This document shows positions 1 to 11,300 of a stretch of DNA of 64,000 nucleotides, piece by piece. Numbering within the stretch: position 1 is the stretch's first letter; each line of letters opens with the position of its first letter. Position numbers and translations under genes: made by a program. This stretch comes from Amoebophrya sp. A120 (lineage: Eukaryota > Sar > Dinophyceae > Syndiniales > Amoebophryaceae), in the NCBI GenBank assembly GCA_905178155.1, contig CAJINV010000012.1:3157144-3221143 (forward strand). Direction: 5' to 3'. Under the pieces are notes generated by a model. The model saw only the letters and a list, made by a program, of their open reading frames with translations, did not search any database and was not told the origin of the DNA.

Positions 1-34
1 CAGCTCGTGTTTGTTTCTTTACCCGAGCTGTATC

Positions 35-175
35 GGTCGGCTGAGGAGTCGGGTTGAGTCGGTTCCTGGGTCGGTTCCTGGGTAGGCTGTACCCCCCCCC
101 GTGTTAAATCCACTGTCCCCTCGTGTTACCTACCCCAAAACCTACCCTGGAACCTACCCTGGAACCAGGGTAGGA
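35..175. repeat. clustered direct and inverted repeats
   Basis: GGTTCCTGGGT occurs twice near 61-82 and CCTACCCTGGAA twice near 141-164. The second pair is an imperfect inverted repeat of the first (GGTTCCTGGGTAGG versus CCTACCCTGGAACC), and CCAGGGTAGG follows at 165-174. The arrangement could form a cruciform. It resembles none of the introner families in the window. Confidence 0.6.
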
Positions 176-189
176 ATGCCATTTTTGGC

Positions 190-310
190 TAGTTGCTGCA
201 GTTTCAATAGTAATATTTTTCTTAAGGTAAATCCGCATTACAAATTTTATTTCTCATGCTGGGAAAATTTGTAATGCATTTCTACGAGTGCGATACTTTT
301 GCATTTGATA
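190..310. mobile_element. family C element, 5'-truncated
   Basis: The right half of a family C element (AATTTGTAATGCATT...GCGATACTTTTGC, ending in GATA at 310) is intact. The expected left TIR cannot be found upstream, so the left boundary is approximate and no TSD is assignable. Confidence 0.55.
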
Positions 311-2029
311 GAACTGTTGGAGAAGCAGATCAAGCCGACAGCATATTGCGAGGAAAAATTCCCCCTGGCCATAACGGAAACGAAATTTGTGATGCTGTAT
401 TTGAGTACACAAATCGACTTGTATTGCTAGAAGGCCAAGAGACGCAGTCGCGGCCTCGTTTGCAGGCTATTTGTCATGCTGTTTCCCACTTCCAGCGGCC
501 TCCTGTCATGCTGAAGATGCAGCGGCTTGTTCCCAGGCCACCCAGCACTGCAGTCCTTGACTTTTTTCCCCTCTAAAATGACAAAACGACTTGTGTACAC
601 AAGTCCCGCATCACAGACTTCCATTTTGATATGGGGAGGGGAGATCTTTCATTTTGATACGGCACGGGAGCAGTACTTGCGGATCCAAAACCTCGAGGGG
701 GAGTTGGCGAACGACATCAAAATGCGGCTGACGACGGACTATTTGATGGTGCAGTCGGACTTCGCAAACATCTCGCACTATTACAATGAAGAATGCCCGC
801 ACCCCCCAATTTGCAAAAATTTGTCATGCAAAGTTTCCAAATGAAAGCTTTTTGTCTTGCATGAAAGAATTGCGAGCCTTTCTGACGCAGAATCTAGGTG
901 CGTAAGGTGCCTTGTGCATAACAGATCCGGCTACTGTTGGGCCCCTTCGCAACACAAATTCGAGCTATTCAGCATGGAAAATTTGTGATGCTGAGATATG
1001 CAAGACGGGAAATGTTTCTTATTCTTTCTGAAAGGTTTGGAATACATATGGTGCCAAGGGTGGGGTGGGGGCATTTTTCACTGTAATACGCACGAGATGA
1101 AATTCATCGAGGAGAAGGTAAGTACTAGATTGTTGTTACTATCGCTTGTTTCAACGTCATGATCTCATGGTCATGCAAAGCCTAATGCAAGAATCATATC
1201 AACCTTGTCCCAGTGTTCGTTGACGTATCTATTCTGCATGGAGTTCTTGTAAGTAATCTTGCAGGTAAGTGCCTTGTCCGCGCAGAAAGCCGAGTTGGAG
1301 CAGAAACTGCAAGAGATTACCGAGAAGACGACAAAACTCCAACAAGAGAATAAAACCATGTTCGAAGAGGTTGGTTTTGGGTTTCATATGGAGTTCAAAA
1401 GTATCGTACTCGTATTGCAATCATGCATTACAGTTCAAAGGTAAATCAGCATTACAAATTATAATTTTATTTCTCATGCTCATGCTGATGAAACTTGTAA
1501 TGCATTTATACGAATACGATGCTTTTGCAGTTCATATTGCAAGCGCGGAAGCAAATCCCCGATAAGATCAACGAGGCGGAGGAGAAAGCCCGGCGGGTTT
1601 TGTCGGCGCTGAATCTGCAAGAGACGCAGTTGATAGAGAAAATAGAGGAGAACAAGAAGAAAAAAATCGAATTAAGCGCGGAATACGATCGGACGAAGGA
1701 GGAATTGCATCTCAGCAGGGACGATTTCGAGAAGGAAGTTGCGAAAAACACGAAAGTATTCTACAAACTGCGGGCGGCATATGCAAGAAAAAAATTGTGT
1801 AAGTGTAACTTTGTATATGCAGAACATGCAACAGAGTTACACCTGTCATTCCAGACAAGCATGAAGTCCTCTTTTCATGTGTGTTTTCCCTTACAAGCCA
1901 CGCATGACAGGTTTCGCTGTCTTTGTGATGCTGCCAACCAAGGAAAGTTACACTAACACAGTTTTTTTCTTGCATACGGCAAAGCCCTCAGTTAGTACGA
2001 AGTACGAGAAATTTTACATAAAGTCGTAG
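311..2029 (+). CDS. coiled-coil protein, 5' end not resolved
   Basis: Exons 311-343, 665-778, 1094-1117, 1265-1386, 1542-1779 and 1982-2029 (TAG) add up to 579 nt, exactly 193 codons. Four gaps are mobile elements (344-659, 779-1088, 1387-1536, 1780-1976); 1118-1264 is an ordinary GTAAGT...CAG intron. The predicted product is almost entirely charged heptad-like coiled coil (for example AELEQKLQEITEKTTKLQQE). No family is recognised; an axonemal or cytoskeletal role is possible but unsupported. The first visible exon follows a truncated family C element ending at 310, so the start codon is missing or lies before the window. A Tyr-Tyr-Asn-Glu-Glu stretch that seems to continue exon 2 actually belongs to the element at 779. 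Confidence 0.75.
344..659. mobile_element. introner, family B
   Basis: 316 bp; TIRs around AAAAATTCCCCCT and GGGGAGATCTTTCATTTTGATA; TSD CAGCA/CGGCA (4/5). Splits exon 1 from exon 2 of the coiled-coil gene; removal joins ACA GCA to CGG GAG in frame. Confidence 0.85.
779..1088. mobile_element. introner, single-copy type with TATTACA(A/G)TGAA ends
   Basis: 310 bp. The left end TATTACAATGAAGAATGCCC pairs with the right end through GGGGTGGGGGCATTTTTCAC and TGTAATA. Perfect TSD CGCAC (774-778 and 1089-1093). Removal joins TCG CAC to GAG ATG in the coiled-coil gene. Confidence 0.88.
1387..1536. mobile_element. introner, family C
   Basis: 150 bp; ends TATGGAGTTCAAAAGTATCG and CGATGCTTTTGCAGTTCATA; TSD TTTCA/TTGCA (4/5). 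Interrupts the coiled-coil gene. Confidence 0.85.
1780..1976. mobile_element. introner, family D
   Basis: 197 bp; ends TATGCAAGAAAAAAATTGTG and CACAGTTTTTTTCTTGCATA; perfect TSD CGGCA. Separates the last two exons of the coiled-coil gene. Confidence 0.92.
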
Positions 2030-3023
2030 CTGATTGTCGTGTTTTTCGCTAGAAACTATAGACATTACAACTCTTCTAATGATTGACTTTTACTATCAAT
2101 GCAACCAAAAGTTAGTAAACTACCCATGGCATAATTATGACGTGATATTCTTGACTTGAAACCAAGTTTCGATTCTTGTAGATTTTGCTTCCCACTTTGT
2201 ACAAAGGAATCTAGCCGACATTGGCTTAACAATTGTTTCAAATTTTTGTCTCAAGTAAATTATGTACAAACTCTACCAAGGAGTCGTCTTGCAACTCATT
2301 GTACGAACACCACTTTTCTTGACCGCAGGACGCTTTGCACGTGCACCCCATGAAAAATGCAGGAATAAAGCGAATTAATGTATTAAAACATTGTGCCGCA
2401 GGAGGATGTTGGCAGGAAAAAAAAACACATTGGACGAACACCAGCCTTTTCAGGGGCAGTGAGAGGATACTTACACTTAGGTACCACCGCCTCCATCTGT
2501 TACCATGATCGGACACGGCCCGCCGGGCTGTTTGTGCAGCTTGAGGACGCGGTTTGGGGGGAGCGCTCAGCTACTTCGTCTGGTTTTCGTTTCGGTGTGC
2601 TGATAGCATCGGCATTTTTGCATGTTGCACTGACTCGTGGTCGTTCTCCTTGGCATTCTAGAAGTACCACTGATCGTCGTGCTGGAGAGTAGAGGTGGAC
2701 AAAAAGAAAGTCGTGGGAAGTTGGAGTGAGGCGGTTTTGCTTTTGTCCGGCGGTTCATGCAGGTTCGTGTTTCCAAGTCGTTATCGTGAACCCGAGCAGA
2801 TGACCGATGCGCAGTCGCTTGGGAGTAGAGAGTGCTTTCTCCTCCAAACCATACAACTGTAAAGCATTGACCACCATTATAGGCACCCCACCCTTGCGCG
2901 CGGTGAGAAGGAGCAGCTCTCCGATACTTGTGGTAAACACCACGCTTCTGCAACGTCGTGTAATTACAATTTCTTGTTCGGATCGGCGAATTGAAATAGA
3001 CACAAGCTACATCTACATCAACC
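2030..3023. other. intergenic, nothing recognised
   Basis: AT-richer spacer between two + strand genes. Open frames on both strands are short and compositionally ordinary; no element TIR, RNA gene or promoter motif was recognised. Confidence 0.5.
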
Positions 3024-4858
3024 ATGGCCTCTCAAAAGCTGCGTTCAGCGCCGTTGCAGGATGTGGACCCGAAGCAGATTACCATGTGTAAAAACGCACA
3101 TACCCCATAGTCAAATCGAGAAGTTTAGATCTTATCTGTCAGAAGGCGGCTGCGCATGGGAAGTTTGGATCTGTACTGTAGTCTTCGCGGCTTTACTTAG
3201 CGACAGCGAGGGCAGGTGCAGTCGCAGCACAAATTTCCTTGCTCATCCGGGTTTCCGGGGAGATGATGCATCATGTTGGGGTTGCGCATGAGATACATTT
3301 TTCGCCTGTGAGACTTGCATGACAAAAACTTCTCGAGGTTGGGTACGTTCTATTTACACATGATACAGATGGTGGAGTGGGTCCAGGACAACCAGCACGC
3401 CATCGAGGAAAACGTATGAGAGTGCAGAACTCCCCACCTTGCTTTCCATTTGTCATGCAAAGTGCAAATCCAGTCTTCGCCTTCTGGCACAGTGTGCATG
3501 AGAAAATCCAGAACCGGCCCAATTAGTATTAGACTCGGGGCGAAGCTGCAACCTTGTCATGTACAGGCTTCGTGTTTCGGGGTGTTTGTTTCTACTGCTC
3601 CTGGCCATGATGCCCGCAGACGTGTGGGGGAGTTGTGAACGGTCATAAAACCTGGTTGCTTTTGAGAAGCTGGACAACATACTGGACAGGGTAAGTTCTC
3701 ATTGAGAATTTTTCAGATCAAGACAACATGAATATGCAAGAATGTCGTGTCTAGCAGTACGCACCTTATATCACGATTTATTTATGTAGGTGGCGTACAT
3801 TCGGCAGCAGAGGCAGGAGCATTTCGAAATGATGGTGAACGCTTTTTTACGGGTGCACAAGAATGGCCAAAAAGAGATGCAGGGGTACCTCAGCCTGCTG
3901 CACGAGACCCATTCGATGTCCGTAGATCCAGCGGCGAGCCGAAAGCTCTTCTGGAAGCAGACCAAGGTCGCCACTGAGGCAAAGGTACTTTCAATTACTT
4001 ACTACTAGTAGCATTGCTGTTGCATAAAGATTGATAGAGTACGTGTCTGATGTTGCATGGTCCTCACCAGCAAGCGAGGTTGCTCGTTCTGCTGGTGCAC
4101 TAGCATCGACTACATTTATTTTTGCAACAATCAATCACAGAACGACCCCGGCGGCCAGCCCGAGTTTTTTGTGGAGGCTTTGCGGGACTACGCCTTGCGC
4201 GACGACTTCATGACGCACATCTACGTGCGGACCGCGCAGAGAGTATCACAAGGAAAAATCCCCCCTCCCCATATCAAAAGGAAGTTTCTGATGCTGGCTT
4301 TGCGTATACAAATCAGGTTTGTCTTGCAATAGAGGACTGCAGGCTCCTGCCAAGCCTGAGTAGAGAGCTTTTGGCCTAGCCGCTTAGCTTGAGCGACGAC
4401 TATGCTGTAGGCCCAACGGCATCACAAACCGCCTGCATAATGTGGCAGGGCCCGTGGAGTTGTCTTCTTGCAAGACAGACGTGATTTGTGGTCTCAAATC
4501 AGCAAGACAAATCTTCAGAAGCATACCGCTTCGATATCGGGAGGGGGGACTTTTCCTCTCAATAGAGAGAGAAGATGGCCGAGAACGTGGCGAAGATACT
4601 AGAAGAGCAGCTGAAAATATTGCAAGAAAAAAGTGTTACAGTTACACATTGTGTTGCAGGCCAAGCAAGACAGACAAGCTCTGTCATGCCGGATATGCAT
4701 AGGAGCGGCGTTTCATACGTGTTTTCCCGTAGGATTTCTGCATTACAAGTTTTCTCACTCATGCAGAGAAATTTGCGTTGCTGAATTCACTACAAACGTG
4801 TAACTGTAACACTTTTTTCGTGGGATAGAAAAAAGTCGCATTAGAGTATACGGTTTAA
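3024..4858 (+). CDS. 169-aa helical protein, unknown
   Basis: Exons 3024-3079, 3371-3414, 3653-3690, 3790-3984, 4141-4243, 4570-4617 and 4833-4858 sum to 510 nt (169 aa plus TAA). Ordinary introns lie at 3691-3789 (GTAAGT...TAG) and 3985-4140 (GTACTT...CAG); the other gaps are elements of families E, F, B and H. The start is the ATG at 3024, followed by MASQKLRSAPLQDVDPKQMV once the element at 3080 is removed. The product is helical and charged, with a Gln/Glu-rich C-terminus, and has no recognised domain. Read through unspliced, every exon would end within a few codons of the element border, so the model depends on precise excision. Confidence 0.72.
3080..3365. mobile_element. introner, family E
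   Basis: 286 bp; ends TACCATGTGTAAAAACGCAC and TTCTATTTACACATGATA; perfect TSD CAGAT (3075-3079, 3366-3370). Lies between codons 18 and 19 of the 169-aa protein. Confidence 0.85.
3415..3647. mobile_element. introner, family F
   Basis: 233 bp; TATGAGAGTGCAGAACTCCC at the left, GGGGGAGTTGTGAACGGTCATA at the right with several TIR mismatches; TSD AAACG/AAACC (4/5). Confidence 0.8.
4244..4564. mobile_element. introner, family B
   Basis: 321 bp; ends TATCACAAGGAAAAATCCCC and GGGGGACTTTTCCTCTCAATA; perfect TSD GAGAG. Here G-TATC...ATA-G could also be read as a GT...AG intron that keeps the frame and adds one codon. Confidence 0.9.
4618..4827. mobile_element. introner, family H
   Basis: 210 bp; ends TATTGCAAGAAAAAAGTGTT and ACACTTTTTTCGTGGGATA; perfect TSD GAAAA. 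Separates the last exon (26 nt) of the 169-aa protein. Confidence 0.9.
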
Positions 4859-4977
4859 TAGATACTTCTGTTGCCTGTTCAATGACATCATGTGCGTTGA
4901 GAAATAACTACGTGTTCTTCTGTAAAGCGCTGTAGCCCACGATGAAGAAATAGCAAAAGCAAAACACATGACGACCG

Positions 4978-5259
4978 TATTGTGAGGAAAAACGTCCCCA
5001 CCCCAGAGTCAAGATGGGGATTTTGCAACACAAACCTTGAAGTTTTGGGACTCACGCATCACAAGTTGCAATTCGTAGTGCAGTGCAGGTGACGAGCAAG
5101 GACAAACACATCACAAAGCCATCTGCTTGTCCTGGTAACAGCATTACAAATCCCAAAACACGACTAGAAACGCCTCTCATGGAGATGCGCATTACAGATG
5201 TTCCTGTCATTGCAAATCTGCATCACAACTCTGGTGTGGGGAGGTTTTTACAAATGATA
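4978..5259. mobile_element. introner, family E, upstream of a start codon
   Basis: 282 bp; ends TATTGTGAGGAAAAACGTCC and GAGGTTTTTACAAATGATA; TSD GACCG versus AACCG if the right border is one base further in (4/5). No reading frame across it is obvious, so it probably sits in the 5' untranslated region of the next gene or between genes. Confidence 0.75.
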
Positions 5260-5309
5260 ACCGCTTTCCAAGGTCGGACCGTAAGGTCGAAGAGCTTCGG
5301 CAAGCTTCG

Positions 5310-7202
5310 ATGACGTATCAAATGCAAATATCAATGGGTCTGGAAACCTGTGATGCTGAAGTGCGCATGATTGCAACGCTTGCATTGGCAGCCAAGCATG
5401 GCAACCGTTGCTTGGGGACTCTTTCTGATACCTCACAGGCATCACTGCATGACACCGAAGGCTTCCCACTTGCTGTTCATGCAACACAGATTTTCTAGGA
5501 ATGCAAGCCACGCATTACAAGTTCCACCTTTCCAGACCCAGACATGTTTGCATTTGATATGACAGCATTGGAGGCAATCAACCAGGAGATGCTCCTCAAG
5601 CAGGACTATGCACTGCAAAAGTACCGTACTAGTATAAATCGCATGACAAATAATTTCCTCAGCATGAGAAATGAAATTTGTAATGCGGATTGCACTTGGC
5701 AGAACAATTTGTAATGCATAAATGCGAGGATTAGTACGAGCGCGATACTTTTGGAATGCATAAGGACGAACACAGTCTTATGCTGGTCGAGAAGGACAAG
5801 CTTGAGGAGCAGCGAAAAGCCATGGAGCAATCTGTCGCGGAGATACAGGACCAGATACAACCGCTATGGGAACAAGAAAAAAATGTGATACAGTTACACC
5901 TGGTCGTGATGTTCTTGCACCAGTAGCAGCAGACCAAGCAAGACAGACGAGGCCTGTAGTCATGCCGGATATAATGCTGAGGAGCTTCGTTTCATACGTG
6001 TTTACTTTCCTTACCATGATCATCGCCGCATTACCAGTTTCTTGTGTTTTCATGCAGAACAAGTTTGTGTTGCTGTGCTGACTGCATAAAACATAATGCG
6101 TAAAAATTGTAACACTTTTTTCCGAGGATAAGCGCTGCAGGAGAAGTACTACCTCGAGCAGGGGAGAAGGATGCAACTAGAGGATTCCTTGAAGCAGATG
6201 CAGTCGCGGTATGAAGAACTAGAGATGGACTTGGCGGCAAAGAAGGTATAATAAACCACTTTTTCTTCCTGTTGCGCGTGTTTTATTTCCTCTGTCTCGT
6301 CCTATTCTAGCGTTTTTTTTTGTCATGCGGGTCGTGATCGAAGAGCATACGGCGTGGCCTGTCTACTCCACGCATCATATTGAGAAAAACATGTTTGGAT
6401 TTGCCAGATGACGCTCCGATCCGACGCAGAAGAGTATGGCGAAAAGATCAAGCATATGAACTGCAAAAATGTCTAGGTCTGGAAGATTGCCAGGTTTGTC
6501 ATGCATATTTTGAATGACCCATGATGTCTGTGATGCATGCTCTAGCATCGCAGATCTATCGAGGGCTTTGCGATGCCTCTACCGCATGAGAAATGTCCTA
6601 TCCGCGAAGCACAAACTGGAGTCCTCTTGCTGGTCATGCAATACAATTTTTTTTAGAATCCAAACACAGCATCACAAGTTTAGAATCTTCCAGACCCAGA
6701 CATTTTTGCATTTGATAAAGCATTTAAAAGAGGAGCTGGCAGATTTGGAGAAGGAGAACAAAAGGCTAGAGGACAAGTGCCACCATATGATCCTGAGTAC
6801 TAAACACGTCCCCACGAGCTCATGCTCCGCTTGGGAAATCTGCAAGACACACCAACAAGCTTTGGCTGTTGCGCATGACAAGTGGATTGGGTTCATCGCA
6901 ATGTACTAAAAATCGCGTCTAGCTAGTGCAGCAGCATCACAAATCTAGCGTCTCATGCCGATTTGTCGAGCGTCAGAAATTCCAGAACTACATCACATAG
7001 GAATAAATGTGTCTCATGGCACCCTCCGCATGAGTAAAGACATCTGAAGCTGCATGCACATCTGCATCACAAGAACTCCGGGGTCGTGGGGACGTTTTTA
7101 CTAAGGATATACCAGCTGGAGAAGGAGCTCAACGACACCGAAGGAAGTTTAGTGGACGAGCAAGACCGGGGGAGCGCTATGCAGGGCCAGATCGACAGTT
7201 AA
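5310..7202 (+). CDS. 150-aa coiled-coil protein
   Basis: Exons 5310-5315, 5565-5606, 5768-5864, 6136-6245, 6408-6454, 6723-6785 and 7115-7202 total 453 nt (150 aa plus TAA). One ordinary intron, 6246-6407 (GTATAA...CAG); the other five gaps are elements of families A, C, H, A and E. The ATG is two codons upstream of the first element, so the initiating exon is only 6 nt. The spliced product is a nearly uninterrupted heptad coiled coil (HLKEELADLEKENKRLEDKC, then QLEKELNDTEGS), tropomyosin-like in appearance but too generic to name. An upstream start by another exon cannot be excluded. Confidence 0.72.
5316..5559. mobile_element. introner, family A, diverged
   Basis: 244 bp; left end TATCAAATGCAAATATCAAT, then GGGTCTGG; right end CCCAGACATGTTTGCATTTGATA; TSD TGACG/TGACA (4/5). 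Inserted immediately after codon 2. Confidence 0.85.
5607..5762. mobile_element. introner, family C
   Basis: 156 bp; ends TATGCACTGCAAAAGTACCG and GCGATACTTTTGGAATGCATA; perfect TSD AGGAC. Confidence 0.92.
5865..6130. mobile_element. introner, family H, diverged left end
   Basis: 266 bp; left end TATGGGAACAAGAAAAAAAT, right end AACACTTTTTTCCGAGGATA; TSD ACCGC/AGCGC (4/5). Removal joins CAA CCG C to TG CAG GAG. Confidence 0.82.
6455..6717. mobile_element. introner, family A
   Basis: 263 bp; ends TATGAACTGCAAAAATGTCT and AGACATTTTTGCATTTGATA; perfect TSD AAGCA. Confidence 0.93.
6786..7109. mobile_element. introner, family E
   Basis: 324 bp; ends TATGATCCTGAGTACTAAAC and GGGGACGTTTTTACTAAGGATA; TSD CACCA/TACCA (4/5). 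Confidence 0.85.
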
Positions 7203-8363
7203 AAGATTTCCATTCTTTTGTAGACGAGTTGTTTCTGATAGATGAGCATACTGTAAATTCTGTCGATTTGTTAATATTGACAACATGCATGATGGTAGGA
7301 GTAAGTAGGCTACTTACTAGATTCTACAGCTTTTCTGTGTTGTACTGAATTCGAACGTCGAGTTTTGATATTCGAGCTGTACTTCTTGTCATGTTGGCAA
7401 GTAGAATTCCAATTCCTAGAAGATGAAGAACTACAAACGGCTGAGCAAAAATGATCATCGCCATTTTAGTACCCATGTACCAACCAAATTTTTCCCACCG
7501 AAACTCCACCAAACTGGCAGGAGATTGATTCCAAATATTGCGTAAAAACGCGACCACAATGTACGATAACGTAGGACAGCTCGCAAGGACTGTAGTGCGC
7601 GTAAACCCCCCCCCCCGCGGCGGAAAAATGCTTGGCGAAAAATGAACCCAATCTTGTATCAAAAACGAATGGAACTACATGACACTGTAGATGAAATTTT
7701 GAAAAAAAGACAAATCGTTCGGAAGATGAGAAAGTACGACCGACACGCTTTTCGTCCTCGTACAAAGGATTTTCGCAATTATCAGCTCGTACGTGCAAAT
7801 GAAAAAAGCTGTTCCACAGCATCGTGCATATAGAAACACAGAGCGAAATCAGAAAAAACTTTTTCGCAAATAGACCGAAAGACAGAACGAGCAGACTGAG
7901 AAGGATGAAGATCTTCAAAAAAAGATTGATCGACGACAGAATGAAAGTTATGGTTTTGATGTCGCACGGACGAGACATAATAATTTGGAGTTTCATTTTT
8001 CTTGCGCAATTTATTTTGATTTTCCTCACAGGACCTTGTTTCAGTCCCCCAGCAATTATGTACTGCAGCGACAAGAGGTAGTAGCAAGTCCTTGTAGCTT
8101 TACGAGCTTCATTACAAGCATAACTGTTCCTTCTACTCATAGTCTTCCTCCCTATAGCGACTCAATATTTATTCTTCACAACAAGTATCAAGTTTCAACA
8201 TCTTCTAGCGACGATTCCTTGTAAAAAAGATTATTTTTGAATTACACTCGTGAAGATACAAGTAGAACTAAGTCATGAGTAGGACAACTCAGAAGTCGTG
8301 AGAGACGACGGACAAGATAGTACATGATAAAAAAATAAAGCAATAACCTGAAATAAATAAATC
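7203..8363. other. intergenic, AT-rich
   Basis: Spacer between the coiled-coil gene and the RBM42-like gene. A hydrophobic 224-codon frame exists on the - strand (7466-8140). Its composition is biased toward Phe/Leu/Ile/Ser as expected from AT-rich DNA, and no motif supports it. A C-run near 7611 is present. No element TIRs. Confidence 0.45.
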
Positions 8364-11300
8364 ATGTTTTCCAACCGCGGAACAAAACCCGTCCAATCCT
8401 GGACGTCTGCGGTGTACAATCGGGCCTACGATGGGCATATGGATTGCAAAAATGTCTGGGTCTGGAAGGGTGTAAACTTGTCATGCTAAGTCTGGATAGT
8501 ACAGAAATTTGTGTTGCATGATTACCAAAAATCGTCCACGTTTGAACAAGTGTAGCGGCAGTTTGTCATGCGAGATAGACAAGATAGAGACTTCATAGAA
8601 CCTGTCATGCTAAGTCCTGCATTGCAGACCTCTTGGGGCATGCAAAATATTCATGACAAGTCTGCATTTTTACAGACCCAGACACTTTTGCATTTGATAG
8701 GGCAATCCGCGACCGTTTCCTGGACCAAGTCCGCCGGTACGTTTGCGCCGACGGGACATGACACAAAGACGGGGGATCTCGCCATCGGCCCGGAGCTGCC
8801 ATCAGTGGTCACCGCATCCGAGATGTTGGCGCACAAAAGTACTTACTTTTATAAGTGCGTGTTGTTTTATATATGTCTTGTTTCTGTTTTATTTGTGCGT
8901 ATGCGTAAGCAGTTTGCACTTGCAGCGCTATAATGATGTCGATTCCAATTGATTTTACTGGCCTGGATTATAATTTCCAAAATATTTACCAACCTCACAT
9001 CGAACAGATAAGAACAACAAGAAGGACGGGAAGCACGTGCGGTACGCAGCTGGTAAGTACTGGGAGGACAAAACGCTGGAGGATTGGGAAGAAAACGACT
9101 TCCGCCTGTTCGCGGGCGACTTGGGAAACGTATCAAATGCAAAAATGTCTGGGTGATCTGGAAAAGCACAACTTTGTCATGCACATTTTCCATGATCCAT
9201 GATGTCTGTGATGTATGCCATAGCATCACAGATTTTTTGAGCGCTTATCCATGCGCATCCAGCATGACAAATGCCCTCTCCGCGTAGCCAAATTTGAATC
9301 CTCTTGCTGGTCATGCAATACATCACATTGGCATCGAAATGCAGCATCACAAGTTCCAGACCCAGACATTTTTGCATTTGATAAAACGAAGTCACCGACG
9401 ACTTGCTCGGGAACGCGTTTCGGAAATACAAGACGTACCAGAAGGCGAAAGTGATTCGGAACAAGATATTGTGAGGAAAAATCCCCCCGCCCCATACCAA
9501 GACAGGATACTTCTCAAAATTTGTGATGCTGATTTGAGGCCACAAATCGTCTCTGTATTGCTAGAAGGCAAATCCAAAAACCCCGCTGCGTTCTGCAGGC
9601 AATTTGTAATGCTGTGTGGCCTATGGAGGATATGCCTGCCATGCTGGGCGCCTACACCAAAACGCCCCTACTCCGGCTTTCTATCTGTCTGCAGTCCTCT
9701 ACTGCAAGACAATTCCGATTTGTGTACACAAATCCCGCATCACAGATTTCCATTTCGATATGGGGAGGGGGGATTTTTCCTTTTGATACAAGAGAACCGG
9801 AAAAACCAGGGGTTACGGATTTGTCTCCTTTGGCCACCCGGAGGACATGATCCAGGCGCTCCGGGACTTGAACGGAAAGTATAAATATTCTTGAGATTAT
9901 TTTATGATTTATGTTTTTACCTTGGTTTCGGTTGGTCTTGGTATGCAATACAAATTTCTTCCCGTTCATGTACAGAATAATGCATGACAAATTTCACAAA
10001 GTTGGAGTGTCTTACTTGTCATGCTGACGAAGATTGATGCCAAGTTCTCTCATGCGGAAACGGCATCTATGCGCACGTGTCCGGGATGAAATGTTTTCGA
10101 TTTCGTGTGGATAGATTACTTTGCTCGCTTGTCGTGTGGTTCCCGTATGATTCATCAAAAAGCGGCCAGACTACACTAGTCTCGTCGGCTTGTTGTTGTA
10201 TTGCAGAAATGCTGCTCCTGCTGCTGCATCGGTAGTTCTTGTACAGTTGTTTCCAATTTTTAATGAAAATGTTCTCCGTAATATCACAGGTACATAGGCA
10301 ACCGGCCCATACGGCTAAAGAAGTCTACTTGGGAAAAGCGCGCCGCGGAGTCAGAACACAACCAGAAGCTGCTCCGTTACGAAACTATCACGGAGGTGAA
10401 AAGCAAAACGCTGAAGAAGTTATGACAGTGCACAACTCCCCCTCCCCCTCATTTGTATAGCAGGAACGGCAATGCAAGCATCAATAAGAATGCCGGTTTT
10501 GCATGACAAATTTGCACTCGATTCGAATCCTATTTGGGCTAGCAGAACTTGTCATGCAACCAGTGCCACACGGCAGCGACTGGATTCGGGGTTTTGCATG
10601 ACAAATGAGGGGGAGGGGGAGTTCTGCACTGTCATAGAAGTTCAAGAAGATTCAGAACAAGGAGAAGAAGGACGAGTTGAAGGTTATCAAGCAGAACGAG
10701 AAGCATATGGAAGTGTCAGAATCGAAATTCACAAAATCGAAAAATTTGTGATGCATAAAATCGATACCAGTGGAAGCCTCAGTTTGTAAGTGGCGCATGA
10801 CAAATTTCGGGAGCACCCAAATCCAGTCTGTCATGGTGTTTGGGCAAGGAAGACTGCTCCTGTCATGCTACTCTGGCAGCACATTGCATACCCCTAAACA
10901 GGCTTGCAATCGGTCTCATTTGCCTGCTCCCCAATACAGGCCTCCAGTGCCCTACATTTTATGCATCACAAATTTTTCGTTTTTGTCGATTTCGATCCTG
11001 ACACATCCATAAAGCAGGCCCGGATACTGGAAACCGGGCTTATCTCCGCTGCCGCGCAGAGCAACGCGGAAAAGCAGCACCAGCTGCAGCAGGAACAGCT
11101 ATGCAGTGCAAAAGTATCGTACTAGTATAAATCGCAATACAAATTAGCTCAGCATTACAAACTTAAATTTGTAATGCTGATTTTCCTTAACAACTAGATT
11201 TGTAATGCATAACTGCAATTAGTACGAGTACGATACTTTTGCACTGCATAAAAGCACGCCAAGGCCGAGAAGAAGACGAATTTGGCGATGGCGGTGCCCG

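Noticed and set aside
177-192. GCCATTTTTGGCTAG resembling the end of the dinoflagellate spliced leader
   Set aside because: An extra T and a wrong 3' end (CTAG instead of CTCAAG); too short and not next to a supported gene start.
779-812. Apparent continuation of exon 2 of the first gene (Tyr-Tyr-Asn-Glu-Glu)
   Set aside because: These codons fall inside the left TIR of the element at 779, which has a perfect CGCAC duplication; the true exon ends at 778.
7466-8140. 224-codon hydrophobic - strand frame
   Set aside because: AT-rich composition explains the Phe/Leu/Ile content; no domain, and all supported genes are on the + strand.
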